From: Solen grandis
Lineage: Eukaryota > Mollusca > Bivalvia > Adapedonta > Solenidae
DNA: 64,000 bases
Reading direction: 5' to 3'
NCBI GenBank assembly: GCA_021229015.1
Contig: CM037781.1
Location: 42,356,152 to 42,420,151 of the forward strand
Within the stretch, counting starts at the first letter, position 1. Each line of letters starts with the position of its first letter. Below are positions 47,677 to 58,714 of this stretch, piece after piece. The position numbers were made by a program, and so were the translations under genes. The notes under the pieces were generated by a model. That model was not told the DNA's origin and made no database searches. It saw only the letters and a list, made by a program, of their open reading frames with translations.

Positions 47677-49343
47677 CTGAAACAAGAAAATATGCAATTC
47701 AAAAATAAATGAATTCATTTAAAGTCACCAAATTGACTATATTAATTATTTCTTTTGTTTAGATGACAGTGCATATACAAGTGTGACTGGCGCAGGAAAT
47801 ACTTGGTACTTAACATTACAATACCAAACCTCGCATGACCTTGTTTAACCCTTTCCCTCATATAGACTCATTTTGACGCACTCAATAGGTATCACATAAA
47901 GCCTGATCTGCAGAAAGCCAAACTCAAACCTTACCAAATTTAATTGTAAAATCCTCATTACCAGACCACTGAGGAGCAGCGAACAGCATAAAACCTGATC
48001 AGCCTGCGAGTTACTCGCAGGCTGGTCTGGTTTTATGCTGTTCGCATAGGTCTTTTCATAGTTTCCTCTATGAGGGAAAGGGTTAAAGCTAAGGTTTATC
48101 ATGTTGTGTGTATGCAACTAGAAACTTATAAGTTTGCGTTGTTGAATAAAATATTTTGAATGATGAATCTATATAATTTCATAAACACTAACAATAAATA
48201 CGTTATAAAAAGTATACGATGGGACTCACTCGTTCCAAGGGCTGAGAACTCTTTCGTGCAGGCCGCACAACCCGACTCGACAAACCCGCTGGCTTTAAGA
48301 GAGCTCTCATCGATATCCTCTCCACATGCAGACACTGACGAGGAAGAGCACTTGTAGCAGTCTATAGCACGTGCTGGACAAGTAAAGAAATGTTATACTA
48401 GTACCTATCCAGTATTTTGTTGATATAAATTGGGTGTTATGTTATATACTGCTTTTCACCATCTTCGGCAAATGACTGATTCATATTGTTGGATATATTA
48501 ATTGTATGTTGGTGGGGCGTCAAGTTAATTTGCCGAGATCGTTTGAACGAAGAGCAACCGGCAAATACAAGTTCTGTGTATATGTGTGTGAGAGAGAGAG
48601 AGGGGGGGGGATCATTTTTGAAGATTTTTTTTTTTTTTTTTTAATTCTTAGTTTACCGCTAGTGACAGTCATATAGATACGACCCGGTATTTAAAGGTGG
48701 AGAAAGACCTCGGGGGCATACAAGCACAATGGAAACCCGAGTCGAACCATCGACCTGTCGCAGTCAGGCATCCTTGGTTGGAAGATCTAAGTTCGAATTC
48801 CCAGCGGCGAGGGTTAAACTGAAGTCAGCGACTAACGCGAAAATTTTCGTTGTTTTCGTAGTTTTATAGACGATACTAATCCCCACGAAAACCGTTCATT
48901 TCAAATACCACAGGATAAATAAAGCAAGAATCACACGAATAAATGTAACCCACGAAATTCCCTTATGTACATAATACAATATCAACGAACATTAATGATT
49001 TTACAGTACTAGGCCACGGGTTGTTAAGAAATTTTATATTTAAATGAAATCTGAATGCACTATGAAACGAAAGTCTACGTGTATGAAATCTTCGCATATC
49101 AATTTCCAACATATATTATTCATTTCAATATTACAGATCTGATATTCGTGAAAATGAATGCCGTTACTATAGTACCGAATGAGAATCTGAGAATCTAAAG
49201 TGTTCATAGGAGTGGAAAGCACTATTCATTCATAATAAAAATGAACGATACTGATAATCATAAATAAATTATATTGTTCACTTACTTGCTGAAAAGAAAG
49301 AGAAAGTGACCACCAAACAAATCCCAACTGTTTTGTACAACAT
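47501..49343 (-). CDS. Ly6/uPAR three-finger protein, secreted or GPI-anchored (3 exons)
   Basis: Three exons (49343-49286, 48373-48230, 47676-47501) join in frame to 125 codons. The N terminus MLYKTVGICLVVTFSFFSAT is a signal peptide. The mature chain starts AIDCYKCSS, the Ly6 opening, and has ten cysteines in the order CxxC, C, CxxC, C, C, CxC, CN. It closes with FCSCTTTFCNGA, the Ly6 Cys-Asn end. The tail GKTAVVIALLTYMCTTFL is hydrophobic up to the stop, as expected for a GPI-attachment signal. GCAACTKEF and KRGC resemble the Quiver/Boudin subgroup of invertebrate Ly6 proteins. Splice sites are GT-AG. Intron 2 carries a MITE. Ligand and role cannot be told from sequence; such proteins act at the cell surface as receptor modulators, in junctions or in immunity. 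Confidence 0.92.
47849..48082 (+). mobile_element. piggyBac-like MITE, copy 3, in Ly6-like intron 2
   Basis: Perfect TTAA flanks (47845-47848 and 48083-48086). Starts CCCTTTCCCTCATATAGACT and ends CTCTATGAGGGAAAGGG. The interior holds a palindrome, CAGCCTGCGAG...CTCGCAGGCTG, near 48000-48024. 234 bp, non-coding. Confidence 0.9.
48230..48373 (-). CDS. Ly6-like gene exon 2
   Basis: Acceptor TTTACTTGTCCAG, donor GTGAGTCCC on the minus strand. Encodes RAIDCYKCSSSSVSACGEDI through GCAACTKEFSALGT. Confidence 0.92.
48374..49285 (-). other. Ly6-like gene intron 1
   Basis: 912 bp, GT-AG. Contains a (GA)n/G run (about 48591-48610), a poly-T (about 48626-48642) and a tRNA-like scrap near 48752-48795 (CTAAGTTCGAATTCCC). 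No exon is seen. Confidence 0.6.
49286..49343 (-). CDS. Ly6-like gene exon 1
   Basis: ATG at 49343-49341. Encodes the signal peptide up to FFSA and the first base of a split Thr codon; donor GTAAGTGAAC. The start is supported by a complete hydrophobic signal sequence and an upstream TATA box. Confidence 0.92.
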
Positions 49344-49400
49344 TGTTATGTACCCAACTGGTTCTGACTCTAAATCGCACCACCGAAAGACGCGCGTTCC

Positions 49401-49407
49401 CTTTATA
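49401..49407 (-). promoter_or_regulatory. TATA box of the Ly6-like gene
   Basis: TATAAAG on the minus strand, 58-64 bases before the ATG. Transcription would start near 49375 and leave a 5' UTR of about 30 nt. A GC-richer patch (ACGCGCGTC) lies just downstream. The spacing argument is inference. Confidence 0.6.
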
Positions 49408-49409
49408 CA

Positions 49410-50280
49410 ACAACGAACGTAAACTTTAACATGAATTTAAATGAATAGTTTATCTATCAATAGATCCATACCGAATATCGATCTCTGTTTATAATAAAAC
49501 ATGCGCCTCCGTTAATTTCGCCAGGTTTATTGTGTTGCTGTCCAAGTGACAATATATTAAATCAATATAAAAAATGAATACACTACCTCGGATTTCAAAT
49601 CAAGTATAATGATAAATTGGACCGAGCGCGCAGTTGAGGAATTAAATATCAAACATATATGCAACCTTCTCTCTCTCTCTCTCTTTCTCTCTTAAGTTAT
49701 ATAGCCTTCCAGACTGGGATTGAAATGCCAATCTCGGTGTCATTCTTTATCGATAAAATAAATAGCATTATTTATATTATGAGTAAAGTGCTCTAAAAAT
49801 ATGGTGTAAAAATATAATGAGTAAAGTGCTCTAAAGATATGGTATAAAAATATTACTGTAGTGTAAAAATGCTGTATAATAAATGTGGTATATAAAAGTG
49901 ATATATGAATGTGATAAAATAAATGTGTTATAATTAATGTTTTTGGGTGGATAAAAGGGATATACGAGTGAATTGAAACTGGTATTTCTGTGAAACAGTG
50001 AATATTACCATTTTTATAATGTTCACTGTTTTATAATGGGACTACTAAAAGACTATCGAACATTCTTCAAACATTTCAATATTGATTTCTACATAGAAAT
50101 AAAACTTCTTCAGGAAATACCTGAAAGAAATGTTGAATACACGCTTTCTTTGTATTCATTTATTGTTAAACCGAATAACGATTCATGCGATTTCGGGAAT
50201 TTTGTGCTCCTCATAGCGTAAAATTTATGATGAACTCAGTAACAATGTGTAAAGCGTCACAGAAAGACATCAAATAAAAA
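49410..50280. other. Intergenic region without a recognised gene
   Basis: A (CT)n run lies at about 49671-49691. Short tandem blocks (ATGAGTAAAGTGCTCTAAA) occur at about 49778-49835. No gene. Confidence 0.5.
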
Positions 50281-50284
50281 TCAT

Positions 50285-51125
50285 ATTAATCAAAGGACCG
50301 ATAGTCCTGAGAGCTGCAAGTTGAAAACTACTGCTACAACATCCTAGCTTATTAGTTGGTGCAAGGCAATTTACGGGCTATTGAAATCATAGACACGCAA
50401 TAATTTAATGGAATAAAATCTTACAGAACAGATACTATAACGCTCTGCTAAGATACTCTCATGATTAAGATTTTTTTCGGTATTAAAGTTTAGACCGGGA
50501 CATTGTTGATATGTAGGTCAACCTTTACGAACTAATATCTGAATTTATATGAACAAACAATCACAATATCGCTCTATTCGGAGTAACAAAGACAAAATAT
50601 CATAAACATGCTAAAATCAATCTGATTACATCACTTACCCGAGCAAAATGTATTAGAATGTGATATATGCATTAGCTATTGGGTCGGCGGCCTGTCCAAA
50701 AGTGAACAGACGCGTTTACGATATTTCAAGTCGTTATTTTCGATTTTTGATGCTCTGTATCTTATGAATATCTCTGCAATGTCGACCATTTATGCTTATT
50801 GTATTCAATTTGCGTCAATATTTTCCTATAGCGTTTTAAGATACGTATATGTGTTGATTTAAAATGTTCACGGGTCCGTACATATAGTCGTAGACTATAA
50901 TATAACATATACGAATATGAACCAGAATGAAACAGTAATTTCTCGTACTAGTAGGTGTTATGACCATAAAATAGGGTTCAAAACAGTTACTTATACGAGA
51001 AAGATACGAATAACTCACGATATTACATATCTTATTTATAGAAACAATCTGGACTATTTCATAGGGAGCACGTATACTGAAATCTGAGTTATCAGGTTCC
51101 GGAGACCGATATCATAGCAATGAGA
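50285..51125 (-). repeat. Inverted duplication, arm 2 (partner 25500-26420)
   Basis: Colinear in reverse complement with the partner. Divergence is moderate and spread evenly, so the duplication is old. No coding content recognised. Confidence 0.8.
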
Positions 51126-51485
51126 CTGCAGCTCAAAAATGCTAGTTACAGTGGAATATAAGATAAGATAAGATAATCTTTTATTATAGTGACATGTGTA
51201 CATATATATAAATATCAACACATTTCATGTACAAATACAAAATACACCCGGCCCAACGGGCCTATATGTCACCTTTTGCAAAATAAATTAACTTATATGG
51301 TGCAAGAAGAACATTGGTGAATATATAATGAAAATAACTATTACAAGTAAAATATGTAAGTTAATTAAATGGCGGATTTCAGCATTAAGCGTGAATACTG
51401 AATGTACTGAGCTACGGGATACAAAATGTGTTCACTTCTAAATGAGATACAATTCTACTTTTATGGTATATGTCACACACACACA

Positions 51486-51518
<33 letters not shown>

Positions 51519-52277
51519 CGCGTAATGAACTATTCCAGTGTGTGCGTGCGTATATATGCGTGCGTATGCGTATGTGTTGGTGTACATGTGTATCCATGCA
51601 TATGCACTTGTTCATATAATTCTGTTTCTGTGAATATTATTTTTAATTCATCTCCTCCTCACTCAATGAATTAAAAATCATATCCCACTGAAGCCAACAA
51701 TTATCCTCTATACAATGAATGTGGTATAATGATATATATTGGGTACTTAACGTATTGATGACAGTAATCTATAGTGTATTAGATTAATGAGACTGTGTGT
51801 TGCGAAACTATGTCTTGCTCAAGAATGCAGAGTCACAAAAGTAATATTATAGAAATATCAATTCATAAAACGCAACATGTAGTTTTGTAAATAGCAATCT
51901 ATAAAATTATCATTATGTATGAGTATATTAAGATACTCAATAGTAATCTTACAAATAAATATTCAAATATAGACCCATAAAGCACGTGTTATACATAATT
52001 TTGTCTGGTATCCGCTGTTGTGAAAAGGAAAGAAACATCAGACAATACATAATTGTGTGTATATATTGGTCATCACAGCCTACCTGTTCAAAGGGTCATT
52101 CATAGAATTCTCAAACTGTCACGTTATGATTCATTTGGCTTCTATTTAATGGCTACCTAAACACAGCGACCACTTTGTTATGTTCCCTTTTCTGAGTCCG
52201 AACCACTGAAATATATGAAGTTCTTGCTGTTGGACAAATCTGCCCGTGAGCCGTTCCACGATTCAAAATGTGAAAAT

Positions 52278-52309
<32 letters not shown>

Positions 52310-52500
52310 CTAAAATGAATGTCAGAATGAGAAGATAATACTGATTTATATCACCAGACAAAATGCAAAGGCATGGGAAGTTAAAATATCACTTCAAATA
52401 ATGTTATTAACAAACGCATGACAAAAATACCTTTAAAGATATAGTCTAAGATCTAGTACAAGAGTAGAAATAGTAGCAAATATAATTCATCACTGAAGAA
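51126..52500. other. Intergenic region up to the second gap
   Basis: (GATAA)n-like start at about 51163-51180 followed by TCTTTTATTATAGTGACATG, which may be the reverse of a LINE 3' end. (CA)n at 51474-51518 and (GA)n at 52286-52309. No gene. Confidence 0.5.
51474..51518. repeat. (CA)n microsatellite
   Basis: About 22 CA units with one TA interruption. Confidence 0.97.
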
Positions 52501-52600
52501 NNNNNNNNNNNNNNNNNNNNNNNNNNNNNNNNNNNNNNNNNNNNNNNNNNNNNNNNNNNNNNNNNNNNNNNNNNNNNNNNNNNNNNNNNNNNNNNNNNNN
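52501..52600. other. Assembly gap (100 N)
   Basis: The second fixed 100-N gap. The block between the two gaps is exactly 50,000 bp. Confidence 0.99.
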
Positions 52601-53965
52601 AAAGATATAGATGAAATCGAAAAAAAAGCCAGTACATAGCTGATTCATAAAGAACCAAGATAAAGGCGAATAATCTTTTCCCCCTCTACATAATGACATT
52701 TGCTCCCCTGAAATGCATTCATTTCCTTGTTAAGATCTTCAGCAAGAAGCTATACTACTGATAGTAATATAAAAACCGAGTCTAGTTATATGTGATCCCT
52801 ATTAAAACACTTTCTCTGCCATTCTTTATTGCTAGAATAGGCGACATTGTCGCAATAAACCTTTCGAGTCGTTCTCCACATGATATATCCAGTTGAGTGA
52901 TCTTATCGAAGGGAAGAAAAATGTACGAAATGTCTCCAGGACGAGACATAGATAGTCTCGGGATGAACTGGATCATTATGTGTGCGGTTTTTATGTGTTG
53001 TAATCTCATATCGTATTTATTTAGTTATTCATTGGTCTGACTTTTTGACGGGGCGTTTGGAAGACATACACAAACATAATACTTGTATGATTATTTGTAT
53101 TATTACTACAACAAACATTATATATTAATGACAAACATATGCCAATCATGTTAGCAACACCACGAAATATTGCTAGTAAAACATGAGGAATATTGCATGC
53201 TAAACATTCTTAATTTGCAAAAGCATTTAATTCTTATTTTCACATGATAAACATCATAGAGGTCAAGATTTAAGAACGATTGGGTGTATGTAGACTAAAT
53301 CATGAAATGGCAGTGTGCAACCATGTCATTTTGCTCTTTCGGAGAGAACTGGCTCTTGGATCTCGTAACCATGCTGAAACGAGAAACATGTTCAATTTAC
53401 GACAGAATAAAGACAGAATGTACAGTAATTATTTTTCATTTTTTCTCTGTTTATCCTGTGGAAAACATATGTAAATAAACCTCGTTCGATTTAGTGCAGA
53501 GGTTAAACACGAATGCTAAAGCGAGTCTAAGCAGGGCAAAGACAGGGGGAGGAATAGAGAGAGAGAGAGAGAGAGGATGTACACTAACTCAATGAGCATT
53601 TAATCTTCGCATTATCGGATCATTCTGTTAAGATTTACAATATACATTTCGGTCATAACTACTCCACGGACGAGTTTCATGTTGTTCCAGTATCAAAACA
53701 TCCAATGTACGGATATTACTTTATCTTTTAAACACGAGAATACGCTTTGATTTCTTGATTTTATAGTGTTTTCTTTTTCATCATTAAGTCCATCTACTGA
53801 TTAAAGCTTATAAAGTCATTTGAACGTGCTCTCTCGAAAGTTTCTTAGATTTCGGAGAAAATATCAAAGGCACAAATAAACCATTGAGCGCTTCTATGTT
53901 TGAGCAAAATTGAATATTTCAGCACAGCTTATACTATTTTACACCCTTCAATTCTAGTTTAATCA
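52601..53965 (-). repeat. Contig-end duplicate, copy 2 (inverted partner at 2501-3890)
   Basis: Starts at the first base after the gap and matches copy 1 in reverse complement to 53965. Contig C then continues into unique sequence beyond the point where copy 1 stops at its own gap. The short C block here (about 53544-53549) contrasts with the long C tract in copy 1. Confidence 0.93.
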
Positions 53966-53980
53966 CATTTCATTGCAATC

Positions 53981-54010
53981 ATACATACATACATACATAC
54001 ATACATACAT
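53981..54010. repeat. (ATAC)n microsatellite
   Basis: About seven ATAC units, 15 bp beyond the end of the contig overlap. It may be what stopped the contig B assembly. Confidence 0.95.
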
Positions 54011-55285
54011 AGTCATTGTTTACATGACATTAAAGATTTAACTAATAATACGTTATGTAGATGAAAAGATTGTATTTATATTGAATTGCAAAAGGATCAG
54101 GCCACAAGTTATAACATTAGCGGCCGGCCCTCTCCTAATAAATTAAATTGTATCAAAGTGGACTATTTTGTATAGTATTAGATTATCCATGTGACTAAAC
54201 ATTTTGTTAATAAGTATTAATTACAATTTACACGAAATAATAATAAGAAATTTCACTGATTAGCTTTAATTGAAAAAGAGGAGGAAGAAAATAACCCTTC
54301 AATTCAGTCTTTTGAGGTACTGAATGGTTGTTTTTAAATACCATCAAAATATAATTTGTTAACATGAAAATAAGTTCGTGAAATAAATCTTTTCTTTAAT
54401 TAGGTTCTGCAAAGTTCCCAAGATTTCTGGAAAATATTGTGCATTTATCTCCATAACAAATATATACGCTAAAATTAGCAACATTTGCACGTGTCATTAC
54501 ATATACAATAAAACTGAGTACTTCTGCATTTATCTAAAATGTTATCTATGTGATATTCATATTAATATCCAAATATATTTTTTCTTAAGGCACATGCGAT
54601 ACACATTAGCAATTAATATTACTGTGAAATTTCGAAATTTCTGATAAGGATAATCTTCCCCTCTATTCCCAATTTCATTAAATGATACTTGACATCGCCG
54701 AGTGAAGATATGTTACAGACAGATAAGAAAAAAAGTCAAGTTAGCTTCAATTGGCTTTTTTGCAGAATAGGGAGTGTCAGTGATATCCTAAAATAACATT
54801 TTTGTTGTCCTTTCTTTCATTTTGTGCCTAATCGGATGTTTCGCATGGACATTTTAACTCAGATAAGGGTTTCTTTCTTTCGGAATAAAGTATCAATTTG
54901 AAAAAAAAAAAAGATAATAGAGTGAAGAAAACCCAAGCGTTTTAAATGGTTCTGGTATATCTTCATTATGAATGGCGCATAGCATATAAAGGAATTCCAG
55001 AGCTGGTTGAACTAATGTAATGTGACTGGATATGCGTGCGCGTGTGTGTACGTGTATGCATGTGTTTAGTGTATCGAGACGCTCAATTGTCTCGTTCTAG
55101 CCACTGTATTGCAGACCTAGTACATGTACGTGAACAATACAACTAGTTTGAACTAGATAGATAGCGAACATGTTACATTCTATAATTAGATAAAAAACAG
55201 CTTTTCATTTGGCCTTAATCATGATATATCTATATGTGTATAGTATGAACATTTTGTGCAAAATCAAGTTTTTTAAGGCATATGC

Positions 55286-55328
<43 letters not shown>

Positions 55329-55879
55329 TTTGGAAATGAAATAATTATATCCTACCTTGATTTATTATCATGCATATAACATAAATATAAATATAACAAA
55401 ATATAAATATAACAGTTCAATAATGGCCAGGGACCTTTATTTTAATTTGTATAACCCTTTATCTCACGTATATTCATTTTAAATATCTATGTCTTGATTT
55501 AATACTTATTTTCAACTCCTTTTATGTTTGCCAATAAATTTTTTGTTGTTGTTGTTTATGTTTTGTTTTGTGAGGTTCCATACATGAAAACAATCTATGG
55601 CAATTGCAATTTGAATACAGAATATAGGAGTTTAGGAGACATTTAAAGAATATGTTAATTAATACTACTTATTTTCAATGCTGTTATGATCAATAAAATA
55701 ACGCTTTTAGAATATGATAACAAATTCATTCTCAGTATGTAGTGCATTGTTTTTCATTAAATAAGAGGATCTGTATTCCTTTATATTCTAAGCGCGCAAA
55801 AAAGATCGAGTTTGTTTAGTTCCTGCTATTTTCTCGAATAGTTTATTGCAGTCTCATTTTGTCTTTATATGTATTCTTT

Positions 55880-55920
<41 letters not shown>

Positions 55921-56300
55921 GACCAATATATATTTATAACATTACGGTAATGAATCAATTGAGGCCTCCAAGGCGGTTACTGTTGGTATTATTCTATTCT
56001 AAGTAATGTCCTGTCTCCGTGTTTTTGGCCCATTTATCTTTCCGTGCACCCAATTTTGGAATTAATTCATTTTTGATATATGTTGGATTTCTTACAGGAC
56101 CTTTCTTCTATTTCTGTTAATGTATGATCATGAAGTTACACTCATCCAAACATGCCAAGATAGTAACCTGGAGGTTAGGGGTTTTAGATTGACCTCTACC
56201 CTTTTTCAGGTATCAGTTCATTCAGGATTTTCAACAAAGTCTAATGATTTAAGAAGTAGTAAGAAGACTGGGGATTCTGGAACACTTTGATATAAAAGAT
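54011..56300. other. Intergenic region without a recognised gene
   Basis: AT-rich. A SINE scrap lies near 54971-55038 (GCATAGCATATAAAGGAATT, ATGTGACTGGATATG), poly-T of 39 at 55287-55325, and (CA)n at 55882-55919. No gene. Confidence 0.5.
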
Positions 56301-56499
56301 CTTTTTAAGGCTTACTATAGCGTATTTTTGCCGGAGCTACCGCAAATGTCGGCTGCCAGGGCCAGCCCCATCCCCCGGCGGGTCCCTCAACCAATGATTT
56401 AACCCCCAAGCATATGTCCTGTAAAACCGGATTATTTTTTTGGAAAAAAAATATCTCTACTCTTTTTTTAATCGAGAGCGAAAATTGTTTAATGGCCAC

Positions 56500-57905
56500 A
56501 TCAATTGATGCTACCTTTTTTGCGGGGCAGGCACCACAACCACAGTCGAGTCGGCAGGCACCATAACCAAGCATACACAAGACGCCACATCAGGCGGGCA
56601 GGGCAGTCGAGCGGTCGCACAAAAACAACTTCCATTTGGACAATTGCGTCCGCATGGATATACACCGCGAAAGAAGCCTTCGAGGGCGCACCACACGCCA
56701 GTATCGCCATCTGTTTCTCGATTTCGGTCGAGAGCACGGGCAAGATACGGACCACGATCTCGGACATCGAAAGAGCGGGAGGAGAAGAGACCTTGGCGAA
56801 ATGGAAAAGAGTGCCACAATGGGGCAAACCCCCACGCCGTGTTCGTGGCCAAGATGGTCGCCTCCGACATTCCACTCGACCGACTCGAGGAGCAGCTACC
56901 CACGTTCCACCAGCTCTTGTTTGCGCACGGATATAGCCTGTATTGTATCGACTGCTCGCACGACTTTTCGGGCACCTTGCATCGAGAGCGCCTCGTCTCC
57001 TTTCTGCAAGACAAAGTCGATATCCTCGAAAATACCGATTCGGTCGGAGACCACGTCTGCACATGGATCTCTCGAACGCCAGAGGGCGACTGCATTCGCA
57101 CGTAGCTTTACAACAAGGTCATCGCAAACTTCGAGGCGGGAGAGATCGGGAGCAGTTTGGCGGGCACCTGGCCGACTACGCAGACAGCAGCAACTCCCAC
57201 CTGCGGGAGACTTTCCACAAACCCGACGTGTAGGGTCGGGAATGTACGAGAATCGAGATCTTGCTGTGCGGGGCGACCCACCTGTCCCGAAAAACCGCCA
57301 GAGAGCAAATCGATTGGTTGTGGGACCTGCTTTCGTGCGAAAAGCTCTTTCTCCGAACGCGTCGCCCCAACGCAGGAAGTGGTGCAGGAGGACAAGCGAT
57401 GGGAGAAGGCCGTTCGATGGGCCATGGCGGACTTTGGCCTCCGTGCCTGTCCGATATTTCGCATCGACATCCTGGACACCACAGATACGACCATCGAGTT
57501 CGCCCCAATGCGATGCTACACAAAGGATGCCGAGGCGCATACGGTCCTTGCACGCGCACGGAGACCAGCACAGGTACACACAGGAGATTCTCCGCCACCC
57601 GATGTTCTTCTGCCGCCATCGACAATCGTGCACTGGGTCTGGCGTACAAAGAGGTGTTCCGCCATCGGGAAGGAAGCCCCACAATACGAGCTCCAAGAGT
57701 TGCCCGAAATTGCCGAAAAGAGGACAATCTCTCTTCTCTCGACACGCAAAAGAGAAGAGCGCATGCTGCAGATTGCCGCTGCAGAAAGGAGACGAGGCAC
57801 TCTCGATGCAAATTGCCCGAAAAGTCCTGAGTGCAGTCGATACAATACTGGTCATATACCAAGTCAACGATCTTATTTCAACAACAACAACAACAAAAAA
57901 AAAAT
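56500..57905 (+). pseudogene. GC-rich frame-broken coding remnant of unknown family, probably mobile or viral in origin
   Basis: This block is far more GC-rich than anything around it and so shows long open frames on both strands. Protein-like sequence runs on the + strand and shifts frame several times: ASAWIYTAKEAFEGAPHASI and ISDIERAGGEETLAKWKRVP (frame 3, about 56640-56820), LFAHGYSLYCIDCSHDFSGT, ENTDSVGDHVCTWISRTPEG and LYNKVIANFEAGEIGSSLAG (frame 1, about 56850-57165), HLADYADSSNSHLRETFHKP, CTRIEILLCGATHLS and EQIDWLWDLLSCEKLFL (frame 3, to about 57357), then EVVQEDKRWEKAVRWAMADF, CPIFRIDILDTTDTTIEFAP and YELQELPEIAEKRTISLLST (frame 1, to about 57750). Stops occur at 57103 and 57230. 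It ends with (CAA)n and A10 (57870-57904). I do not recognise the family and give no function. Confidence 0.55.
56932..57858. repeat. Inverted arms inside the GC-rich remnant (about 78 bp each)
   Basis: 56932-57008 and the reverse complement of 57780-57858 are near-identical by eye. Arm 1 encodes YCIDCSHDFSGTLHRERLVS on the + strand. Arm 2 encodes YCIDCTQDFSGNLHRECLVS on the - strand. The frame is kept in both, so arm 2 looks like a piece of a second, inverted gene copy. Confidence 0.85.
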
Positions 57906-57916
57906 GAATACAAATA

Positions 57917-58714
57917 CAGTGGTCACGCGATTCCTCAATGTGGCGATTCATTGAATACCGGCGATGACTCGAGCTACAAGCCCGGTCCCCTGATTTAGCC
58001 CTTCTTATTCTATATAAATTTATGGGCGATTCTTCAAACATGCGATTTTGGATTTCTCGAGATCCGTCCTTGGTCCCTAGATAGTATAACCTATATGATT
58101 TCTATGCGATTCCTCGAAGTAGATATTATTGACAACCATACTACCTGTCCCTGTAATTAACACCTTGGTCGAGATGGTTTTCATGAGAGTACATTGGTGA
58201 GTCGTTATATCAACACGGCCATGTAGAAAGTATTTTTACACCTACTGATCATGTAACAAACTGTGACGGGTCTGCATGATTAATCATTTGTCATTAAAGG
58301 AGCGGATTTTGTTTGTTTGTGTGTTGTTCCTTTTCTCTGTAATCATTAATTTTAAGAACCACGGTGTAATTTTAAGTGTTTCTTACAAGAATGTAAAAAA
58401 TACGCAACACCGCCATATACACAAACTAAAATAAAGGGTTTCAATCAAATTATCGGTAAAAAAGAACTTATTTCTGACTTAATTCTCACAATGAATGTTA
58501 TTATCATATTATGTCTGTATTTTTAAACATATTTTATGTTTATAAAACATTATTAAAGGCTAAACTTAACAAAATAATTAATGAAAAGACGACGTTAAGG
58601 TATCAACAAATGTAAATGTATTGAACTTTGACATATAAATGATTCCTCGAATACGGCGATTCTTCGAGTTTTTTAGCAGATCCCGTCCGACTTCGAGGAA
58701 TCGCGTGACCATTG
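57917..58714. mobile_element. 798-bp TA-flanked TIR element (pogo/Tc1-mariner-like MITE)
   Basis: The left end CAGTGGTCACGCGATTCCTC and the complement of the right end CAATGGTCACGCGATTCCTC differ at one base, and TA flanks both (57915-57916 and 58715-58716). GCGATTCYTC-like motifs recur inside near both ends (for example 57941, 58023, 58105, 58655), like sub-terminal transposase binding sites. No transposase frame. Confidence 0.8.

Noticed and set aside
51426..51674. Open frame of His-Thr and Val-Cys repeats
   Set aside because: Translation of the (CA)n microsatellite and flanks.
56636..57907. 423-codon open frame on the + strand, and the 381-, 265- and 228-codon frames overlapping it
   Set aside because: High GC depletes stop codons in all frames here. 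The protein-like segments jump between frames 1 and 3, and the 423-codon frame (frame 2) is Arg/Ser/Pro-rich without motifs, so none of these long frames is the true product.
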